NCBI GenBank assembly: GCA_046155505.1
Contig: JBJXFK010000042.1
Span: 1-5,703 of the forward strand
Origin: JBJXFK01 sp046155505
Lineage (GTDB): Bacteria > Planctomycetota > Phycisphaerae > UBA1845 > Fen-1342
DNA: 5,703 nt
Direction of reading: 5' to 3'
Part shown: in pieces, positions 1 through 4,471 of the stretch
Layout of the letters: each line of letters starts with the position of its first letter
How positions within the stretch are numbered: the stretch's first letter is position 1
Notes under the pieces: generated by a model
The model's input: the letters and a program-made list of their open reading frames with translations, nothing else
Told to the model about the DNA's origin: nothing
Databases searched by the model: none
Position numbers and translations under genes: made by a program

Positions 1-701
1 GGCGCGGTGGCGTTACTCAAGTTCGCACGAATGTCGCCGATGCCTTGGCCAGGGTTGTCCCAGCCGATCAGACGCGACTCGGGCGAGTTGAATGCGTCAT
101 GGTCCCCAACGCTGCCCGGCGGCGTGGCCACGTCGAGTTGCATGTTGATCAGGTCGGTCGGGCCGAAGTAATCGACGCAAGCGTGAATCAGGCTGGTGTA
201 TTGGCGATTGCCGCCGACGTTGCCTTCGAGTGTGGAAAGCTCGCCCGATGTGCCGAGCAGCGCTGACAGATGCCCGCCCGCCGAACTTCCCCAAGAGCCG
301 AAACGTGAGCGATCCAGGTCGAATTGGCTCGCATTGGCCCGCAGCCAGCGAACCGCGGCCTTCACGTCGTGAATCTGGGCCGGAAACGTCACCGGCAGCG
401 CGCCGAATTGGCCCGCCTGCGAAGTCAGGCGATAGTCGATGCTCGCCACCGCGAATCCCGCTTGCGTCAGCGGTCCGGCGTTCGCGGCCGGAAGTCGCGA
501 GCCGCCGCTCCATCCGCCGCCATGAATCCACACGACCACCGGGTATGGCGGCTGCGCGCTGGCGGGCAGGTACAGGTCCAGCAGCAGCGGCTGCCCGCCG
601 AGCGTGGCGTAGGTCAGGCCGGAAAACGTCGGCTGGGCCGTCGCGAACGAGGTTGCGAGCAACGCAATACTCAAGAGACAAAGCGATTGCGATCGGCGCA
701 T
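1..701 (-). CDS. Secreted alpha/beta-hydrolase (carboxylesterase/lipase-like), 3' end outside window
   Basis: The first 233 residues of an exported alpha/beta-hydrolase, likely hydrolysing carboxylic esters; the substrate is unknown. The frame is open to the left edge. Residues 1-22 look like a signal peptide: MRRSQ, then a hydrophobic core, then a cut after A-T-A22. The oxyanion-hole motif HGGGW is at 60-64, the strand motif SIDYRL is around 87-92, and the nucleophile elbow GSSAG is at 138-142 with Ser140 as the expected nucleophile. The helix QIHDVKAAVRWLRAN (about 109-123) is typical of the BD-FAE/NlhH-like esterase group. The acid and histidine of the triad would lie beyond the edge, so an intact active site cannot be confirmed. 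The ATG at 699-701 has GGAGG (710-714, minus strand) 8 nt upstream, which fixes the start. It lies downstream of the PEP-CTERM gene on the same strand but a strong hairpin separates them. Antisense long frames over this region are shadows. The family call is firm; the specific reaction is not. Confidence 0.9.
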   Translation of the reverse strand, partial: MRRSQSLCLLSIALLATSFATAQPTFSGLTYATLGGQPLLLDLYLPASAQPPYPVVVWIHGGGWSGGSRLPAANAGPLTQAGFAVASIDYRLTSQAGQFGALPVTFPAQIHDVKAAVRWLRANASQFDLDRSRFGSWGSSAGGHLSALLGTSGELSTLEGNVGGNRQYTSLIHACVDYFGPTDLINMQLDVATPPGSVGDHDAFNSPESRLIGWDNPGQGIGDIRANLSNATA

Positions 702-827
702 GGCGTCGTCCTCCGTCGAGCGGCTCAGCGTGGCTTAAATGGACGCGAGCTATCGGAGTGCAACGCAGCGCAAGTCGCCGTATTGCCAAGCACAACGAGA
801 TCAATGCTGCGGCACGCACCGAAATGA

Positions 828-864
828 CGAAGCCGCGCGACCCACGAGGAGTCGCGCGGCTTCG
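828..864 (-). terminator. Perfect 14-bp stem-loop, probable terminator of the PEP-CTERM gene
   Basis: The arms at 828-841 and 851-864 are perfect complements (14 bp, very GC-rich) around a 9-nt loop at 842-850. The hairpin begins 28 nt past the stop codon of the PEP-CTERM gene and ahead of the esterase start. The minus-strand side is followed by TCATTTC, only a weak T-tract; the plus side is followed by GCGTTGTTTC. The strand choice rests mainly on position, because no plus-strand gene ends here. A dispersed palindromic repeat is an alternative. Confidence 0.7.
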
Positions 865-892
865 CGTTGTTTCTAACGGATAACTGCTCCGC

Positions 893-1645
893 TTAGCGGC
901 GGCGGATCAGCGCCAGTGCGCCCAGACCGAGCAGCGCCAGGCTGGTCGGCTCGGGAACAGGCGTGCCTTCGAGAATAATGTAGAAGCTCGACAACGTCGG
1001 TGCCGCAAAGCCGAACTGGAACTCGGGATTGGGCGAACCGGTGAGACCTGGGTCATACAACCATGCGACGCCCGCGGCATTCGCGTCGGGACCGCTGGTG
1101 ATGCGCCAGCCGTTAAGATTGCTCGATGCGTTCGAGAAGCGCGCGCCGATCAGCAATGAGCCGAACTCGGCACCATTCAACGGGTTGCCGTCGCCGATCA
1201 CGTTCATGTTCAGCGACGTGCTAAACAGCGTGTTAACGCCATCTCCGAACACCACCAGCTGGGTCAGGGTAACAGCCGTAGCGGCCAGCGAGATCGTGCC
1301 GGCGCTCACCGGCGGCGAATCCATGATCGTGTCGGGCGCGACGGCCGTGTCGCTGAAAGTTGAGTGAAACAATTCGATGTCGGTGGCCGGCGCACCGGCG
1401 AGCCGACGAATACCAAGCGTCACGCGGGTCACATCCAGCGACGTGAAACCGCCCAGATTTGCGACCGGAATCGGCACGTCATCGAGGATAAAACGGTTTG
1501 CATCGGCAGGTGTCGTCGCACCGGTAAAGCCGGCCAATCCGCCGTTGGCTCGAATGCTGGTCTCAATATTTCGGGTGTACACGACGGCGGCCTGCGCGGC
1601 CGAGACGAACGCGAGCGCGCCCATCAACATAACGAAACGCTTCAT
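893..1645 (-). CDS. PEP-CTERM sorting domain-containing exported protein
   Basis: A 250-residue secreted protein with no recognised catalytic domain. The signal peptide is MKRFVMLMGALAFVSAAQA, with a likely cut after Ala19. The body (about 20-225) is rich in Thr, Ser, Ala, Asn and Gly, with alternating hydrophobic stretches that suggest a beta-sandwich. The C-terminus is a classic PEP-CTERM signal: PEP at 231-233, a hydrophobic segment about 235-247, and Arg-Arg-Arg at the very end. In this family an exosortase processes the tail so the protein reaches the cell surface or matrix; no exosortase gene is in the window. The frame extends upstream to an ATG at 1711, but the start at 1645 is preferred: it has GGAGGAG 5 nt upstream and begins the signal peptide directly. 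It is transcribed divergently from the deacetylase. Its function beyond surface location is unknown. Confidence 0.93.
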   Translation of the reverse strand: MKRFVMLMGALAFVSAAQAAVVYTRNIETSIRANGGLAGFTGATTPADANRFILDDVPIPVANLGGFTSLDVTRVTLGIRRLAGAPATDIELFHSTFSDTAVAPDTIMDSPPVSAGTISLAATAVTLTQLVVFGDGVNTLFSTSLNMNVIGDGNPLNGAEFGSLLIGARFSNASSNLNGWRITSGPDANAAGVAWLYDPGLTGSPNPEFQFGFAAPTLSSFYIILEGTPVPEPTSLALLGLGALALIRRR

Positions 1646-1650
1646 GAAAG

Positions 1651-1657
1651 CTCCTCC
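1651..1657 (-). promoter_or_regulatory. Ribosome binding site deciding the PEP-CTERM start
   Basis: GGAGGAG on the minus strand, 5 nt before the ATG at 1645. It supports this start over the in-frame ATG at 1711, which would place 22 extra polar residues before the signal peptide. Confidence 0.85.
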
Positions 1658-1659
1658 AG

Positions 1660-1676
1660 TGTCACGTTGCGTGACA
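1660..1676. promoter_or_regulatory. 17-nt perfect palindrome in the PEP-CTERM 5' leader
   Basis: TGTCACG-TTG-CGTGACA is a perfect inverted repeat (7-bp arms, 3-nt centre). It lies 2 nt upstream of the PEP-CTERM ribosome binding site and downstream of the proposed promoter. It could be an operator for a dimeric repressor or an RNA hairpin affecting translation or stability. The symmetry is directly visible; the role is inferred. I do not assign a regulator. Confidence 0.5.
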
Positions 1677-1767
1677 AGTTCACTCGGACAAACAGAGTGG
1701 AGGATTCGCACCGCGGGCGCAGCGCGACAAGGCAGGCCTCACTTCCCGCTCCTCCTGTACGATCCCC

Positions 1768-1797
1768 ATGCTACCGAGAGAGTGTGCGCCAGGTCAA
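1768..1797 (-). promoter_or_regulatory. Candidate sigma70-type promoter for the PEP-CTERM gene
   Basis: On the minus strand TTGACC (1792-1797, 5 of 6 to the -35 consensus) is followed after 18 nt by TAGCAT (1768-1773, 4 of 6 to the -10). This predicts a leader of about 115 nt before the ATG at 1645, containing the palindrome at 1660-1676. It is a pattern match only, and planctomycete promoters are not well characterised. Confidence 0.45.
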
Positions 1798-1825
1798 TTG
1801 AAAGTTGTCCGAAAAACGATAAACT
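1798..1825 (+). promoter_or_regulatory. Candidate sigma70-type promoter for the deacetylase gene
   Basis: TTGAAA (1798-1803, 5 of 6) is followed after a 16-nt spacer by TAAACT (1820-1825, 4 of 6), in an AT-richer patch of otherwise GC-rich DNA. The predicted leader to the GTG at 1905 is about 70 nt. The -35 directly abuts the -35 of the opposing promoter. Pattern match only. Confidence 0.4.
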
Positions 1826-1893
1826 CTAACGAATGGTGCGCGACAATTAAGTTCTAACAGACTCGCTGCTCGGTCCGGATAACCGAATTATTC

Positions 1894-1897
1894 GAGG
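1894..1897 (+). promoter_or_regulatory. Ribosome binding site supporting a GTG start
   Basis: GAGG lies 7 nt before the GTG at 1905. The nearby ATG at 1898 is in another frame and opens only a 65-codon shadow. The deacetylase frame has a stop at 1848-1850 and no ATG, GTG or TTG between it and 1905, so GTG is the first available start. An 11-nt palindrome CGAATTATTCG (1884-1894) touches this site. Confidence 0.6.
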
Positions 1898-1904
1898 ATG
1901 CGAC

Positions 1905-2804
1905 GTGCGGGTCCGATATTCAGCCGGTTATTTCGTCCAGTTGCCGCCGACGCACCGCTTTCCGATGGGCAAGTACCTGGCCCTGCACGATACGTTGCTT
2001 CGCGAAGGCGTCGTGCATGCGAGCGACGTGGTCGAATCACAAGAGGCCGACTGGGCCGATCTGCAACTCGTTCACACGCCCGAATATCTCAGTGATCTTG
2101 CGCACGCCACGCTCAGCCACGAAGCCGTCCGGCGACTCGGACTGCCGTGGCAGGACGGGATGCTGCGGCGATCACGCCTGGCGGTCGGCGGAACCATCTC
2201 GACCGCCCGCATGGCGCTCGCCGACGGCGTCGCCGCCAACCTCGCCGGCGGCACGCACCACGCCTTTGCCGATCGCGGCGAGGGATTCTGCGTGCTCAAC
2301 GACGTTGCCGTCGCGATCCGTGTGCTGCGGCGAGACGGCGAAATTGGGCGGGCCGCGATCATCGACCTCGACGTTCACCAAGGCAACGGCACCGCCGCGA
2401 TCTTCGAGGACGATCCGGCGACGTTTACGTTCAGCATGCACGGGCAGAAGAACTACCCGTTTCACAAGATGCGTTCGCGGCTCGATGTCGGGCTGCCGGA
2501 TCGCATTGACGATCGCGCGTATATCGATCAACTCGACCTCCATCTCGACGATGTGCTGGCGCGATCGCGACCGGACATCGCGTTCTATCTGGCGGGTGTC
2601 GATGTTGTCGCCGGCGATCGATTCGGTCGGCTCGGTCTGACGCGCGACGGACTCGCGCAGCGCGATCGGCTCGTGCTATCAAAGCTCAAGCAGCGCGGCA
2701 TACCGGTCGCGATCGTGCTTTCGGGCGGTTATGCGGCCAGTGTCGAGCTGACCGCGGATTTGCATGCGACAGTGCATCGCGAGGCGGTCCGCGTATTCGC
2801 GTGA
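1905..2804 (+). CDS. Class IV (HDAC11-like) histone-deacetylase-superfamily protein
   Basis: A 299-residue zinc-dependent deacylase, a normal single-domain length. The visible family signatures are HRFPMGKY (17-24), typical of the HDAC11-like branch; the active-site pair His118-His119 in GGTHHA; DLDVHQGNGT (154-163) with probable zinc ligands Asp156 and His158; AGVDVVAGD (230-238) with the third ligand Asp233; and SGGYA (273-277) with Tyr276 as the transition-state tyrosine. All key residues are present, so activity is likely. Known relatives remove acetyl or longer acyl groups from lysine or small amines; the substrate here is unknown. There is no signal peptide, so it should be cytoplasmic. 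Its start is GTG at 1905. The region upstream is shared with the divergent PEP-CTERM gene; the next plus-strand gene begins about 110 nt downstream. The HRFPM and SGGY motifs argue against AcuC or a class I/II identity. The superfamily is certain and the subclass likely. Confidence 0.95.
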   Translation: MRVRYSAGYFVQLPPTHRFPMGKYLALHDTLLREGVVHASDVVESQEADWADLQLVHTPEYLSDLAHATLSHEAVRRLGLPWQDGMLRRSRLAVGGTISTARMALADGVAANLAGGTHHAFADRGEGFCVLNDVAVAIRVLRRDGEIGRAAIIDLDVHQGNGTAAIFEDDPATFTFSMHGQKNYPFHKMRSRLDVGLPDRIDDRAYIDQLDLHLDDVLARSRPDIAFYLAGVDVVAGDRFGRLGLTRDGLAQRDRLVLSKLKQRGIPVAIVLSGGYAASVELTADLHATVHREAVRVFA

Positions 2805-2822
2805 GCGGTGATTCGCCGCTCA
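2802..2822 (+). terminator. Weak stem-loop overlapping the deacetylase stop codon
   Basis: TGAGCGG (2802-2808, including the TGA stop) pairs perfectly with CCGCTCA (2816-2822) around a 7-nt loop. No T-run follows, so intrinsic termination is doubtful. The strong terminator at 3004-3028 is a better candidate for ending this transcript. Confidence 0.25.
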
Positions 2823-2902
2823 ACGTCATCGAATCGCCAGAATCGTGTGGCGTCTCCGCGACTGCCGCGGTTACGATGTGTGGGTTGCGACCGGGAACGC
2901 AC

Positions 2903-2907
2903 GGGAG
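2903..2907 (+). promoter_or_regulatory. Possible ribosome binding site for the dockerin-like protein
   Basis: GGGAG lies 9 nt before the ATG at 2917 and directly against the in-frame ATG at 2908, which favours 2917. No comparable site precedes the GTG codons at 2845, 2878, 2968, 2983 or 2998. Confidence 0.4.
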
Positions 2908-2916
2908 ATGACGCCG

Positions 2917-4362
2917 ATGCTGGGGACGAATCGCACCGGTCTGCCTGCTGCCGTATCGCACGCGCGCGTGTGGCACCCGCAAGTGTGGCACCCGCAAGTG
3001 TGGCACCCGCTATTAGCGGGTGTTTTTTCTCCGCGCGTTCGCAAGCCCGCGGCGCTTTGTGCCGCCGCCATCGCCCTTGCCGCATCCACACCGACGTTTG
3101 GTCAGCTTCCCGTGCTGGGTCCGGCTTCCACGCTGGGTGAATTCACAAGTTGGTTCGACCCGCTCGGTACCGACTCGGCCACGCTGACCGGCACGGCAAT
3201 GCCGCTCTTCGCCGACGCCTTCCGCCATCCAACGCTCGACGATCGCCGCTGGGAGTTTTCCGCCGGCGTCACCTGGTTCGCATCGGACAGCGTCGGCGGT
3301 GTGCAACTGCGCGCCGGCGATGATCGCCCGTTCGCCGAGCTGCGCACGCGAGCGCTCGACTTGTCCGATCTGACCGGTGCGCGCGTGCGAATCCGCGCGA
3401 CGCCGATCGGCACCGGCTCGTCGCCGCTCGAAGTCGAGTGCATCTCGGACACCGGCTCGTGGCTCAAAGCGCTACTCGTCGCTGGTTCGCCCACGACTGA
3501 TAGCATCGAGTACGAAATATCGGCCGACGGACTTCACGCCGCCGCGCAAGTTCGCATTCGCTCGTCCGCGACGGCGGCGAGTGCATGGTTCCTGCGTGAG
3601 GTCGCGATTTTCGGGCGGAGCATGGCTGCCGAGCGTGTCCTCTCTATAGATGCGGTCGGCCCGCAGCCGGTTCCGCTCACGCTGCGCATCGGCGGCGATG
3701 CCCAGCTCGTCGATGCCGCGACGCCGCTGCGGCTGCCGATCGCCGGCGGAATCGAAATTCAGGCGACCGCGCCGGCGGTGTTCGAGGGTTTTGTGCTGAG
3801 TCACTGGCTGATCGACGACGCGACGCGGATCGACCGGCAACGCACGGTCGCGCTTTCATCGAATGTGCAGCAACGAGCCGTCGCGGCGTATCGCGCGCCG
3901 CGCGAGGACGACCTCGCATATCTGGCGATTCGCAGCGAGCCGGAAAGCGATATTCCGATCGCGTTGGCCAGCGCGGGCAGTACATCGGGCGAACGCATGC
4001 TAACCAATCGCATCGCCCCATGCCTGCGCGGCGAACGGCTGACGCTCTGCGCACCGAAACGCACGCCGCGACTGGTATTCGATCACTGGCGACTCAGCGG
4101 CGGACGCATGGTCGCGTCGCCCGCGCTCGAACTGTCGGCCGATGCCACGCAATCGCTGACGGCGGTATACGTCGTGCTGGGCGATATGAACACCGACGGC
4201 ACGCTCGACGCCTATGACGTCGATTTGTTTTGCGAGGCGATGAAGCATGCGAGCGAGCAGCCGATGACCCGCGCCGGGCTTGGACGCTGCGACATGAATG
4301 GCGACTCGCTGTTCGACGAAGCCGACATCGAGGCGTTCGTCGAACGGCTGGTGACGCCCTGA
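2917..4362 (+). CDS. Secreted multidomain protein with dockerin-like double calcium-binding C-terminus
   Basis: From the chosen ATG the product is 481 residues. A basic patch (RVRK, about 40-43) precedes a hydrophobic core (about 44-57) and a likely signal-peptidase cut near Gly62/Gln63, so the protein should be exported. Residues about 97-233 (starting LFADAFRHPTLDDRRWEF) resemble a beta-sandwich module of large planctomycete surface proteins. Two stretches (about 241-327 and 333-421) resemble divergent InlB-type beta repeats, with 'HW...' cores and AVAAYRA or LTAVYVV ends. The C-terminus has two dockerin-like calcium loops: D423, N425, D427, G428, D431, D434, and D459, N461, D463, D467, D470. 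The second has Ser464 where Gly is usual. No catalytic domain is seen; a surface adhesion or scaffold role is inferred. The start is uncertain: the frame runs back to a GTG at 2845, with other starts at 2878, 2908, 2968, 2983 and 2998. The N-terminal 20-40 residues include an odd V-W-H-P-Q repeat made by the element at 2968-3028. Confidence 0.8.
   Translation: MLGTNRTGLPAAVSHARVWHPQVWHPQVWHPLLAGVFSPRVRKPAALCAAAIALAASTPTFGQLPVLGPASTLGEFTSWFDPLGTDSATLTGTAMPLFADAFRHPTLDDRRWEFSAGVTWFASDSVGGVQLRAGDDRPFAELRTRALDLSDLTGARVRIRATPIGTGSSPLEVECISDTGSWLKALLVAGSPTTDSIEYEISADGLHAAAQVRIRSSATAASAWFLREVAIFGRSMAAERVLSIDAVGPQPVPLTLRIGGDAQLVDAATPLRLPIAGGIEIQATAPAVFEGFVLSHWLIDDATRIDRQRTVALSSNVQQRAVAAYRAPREDDLAYLAIRSEPESDIPIALASAGSTSGERMLTNRIAPCLRGERLTLCAPKRTPRLVFDHWRLSGGRMVASPALELSADATQSLTAVYVVLGDMNTDGTLDAYDVDLFCEAMKHASEQPMTRAGLGRCDMNGDSLFDEADIEAFVERLVTP
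2968..3010 (+). repeat. Three tandem copies of a 15-bp unit leading into a terminator
   Basis: GTGTGGCACCCGCAA occurs perfectly at 2968-2982 and 2983-2997, and its first 13 bases recur at 2998-3010. The period of 15 keeps the reading frame and encodes V-W-H-P-Q repeats. Each copy carries CACCCGC, the left arm of the terminator hairpin that follows, so any copy could in principle pair with the single right arm at 3016-3022. The repeats and their phase are directly seen. That they form a dispersed or slippage-expanded element is inferred. Confidence 0.9.
3004..3028 (+). terminator. Intrinsic terminator inside the dockerin-like reading frame
   Basis: CACCCGCT (3004-3011) pairs perfectly with AGCGGGTG (3015-3022) around a 3-nt loop, and six T residues follow at once (3023-3028). 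This is a textbook rho-independent terminator in the plus direction. It lies 200 nt beyond the deacetylase stop and could end that transcript. It also falls inside the open frame of the dockerin-like protein, ahead of its signal-peptide core, which is unusual and discussed in the findings. Confidence 0.8.
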
Positions 4363-4386
4363 CGAATTTGCGAATTCTGTCTGGTG

Positions 4387-4450
4387 GTGCGGGCATTCCT
4401 GCCTGCACAGGCGCGTGCGACGAGTGGGGCAGGCAAGATGCCCGCCCCAC
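4387..4450. repeat. Inverted pair of palindromic units (REP/BIME-like intergenic element)
   Basis: The 109-nt gap between the dockerin-like gene and the HlyD-like gene holds two hairpins. The first has arms 4387-4394 and 4401-4408 (8 bp with one G-T wobble, 6-nt loop). The second has arms 4424-4434 and 4440-4450 (11 positions with one A-C mismatch, 5-nt loop). They are versions of the same unit in opposite orientation: GCGGGCATTCCTGCCTGC on the plus strand and GCGGGCATCTTGCCTGC on the minus strand. This is the arrangement of paired REP elements. From memory, similar GGCAGGC/GCCTGCC palindromes are common between planctomycete genes. No T-run follows either hairpin, so they are unlikely to be simple terminators. 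Confidence 0.7.
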
Positions 4451-4471
4451 CCCGCAGCGTGAAGGAGCCGT

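Noticed and set aside
97..819. Long minus-strand frame of about 240 codons over the esterase region
   Set aside because: It is a shadow frame, rich in Arg and Ala with no family motif. The frame beginning at 701 has a signal peptide, HGGGW, GSSAG and a good ribosome binding site.
720..827. Promoter for the esterase gene on the minus strand
   Set aside because: TTGCAC with ATTTAA 17 nt downstream is the best pair seen, but the -35 matches consensus only about half-way, so I do not call it.
889..899. CCGC-TTA-GCGG palindrome across the PEP-CTERM stop codon
   Set aside because: The arms are only 4 bp and arise from the Arg codons and the stop codon; this is expected by chance in GC-rich DNA.
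2972..2986. TGGCAC as a sigma54 -24 element
   Set aside because: The required TTGC-type -12 element is missing at the correct spacing in all three copies; the match comes from the repeat unit.
2968..3010. Possible CRISPR array from three repeats
   Set aside because: The units are 15 bp and directly adjacent with no spacers, no leader and no cas genes.
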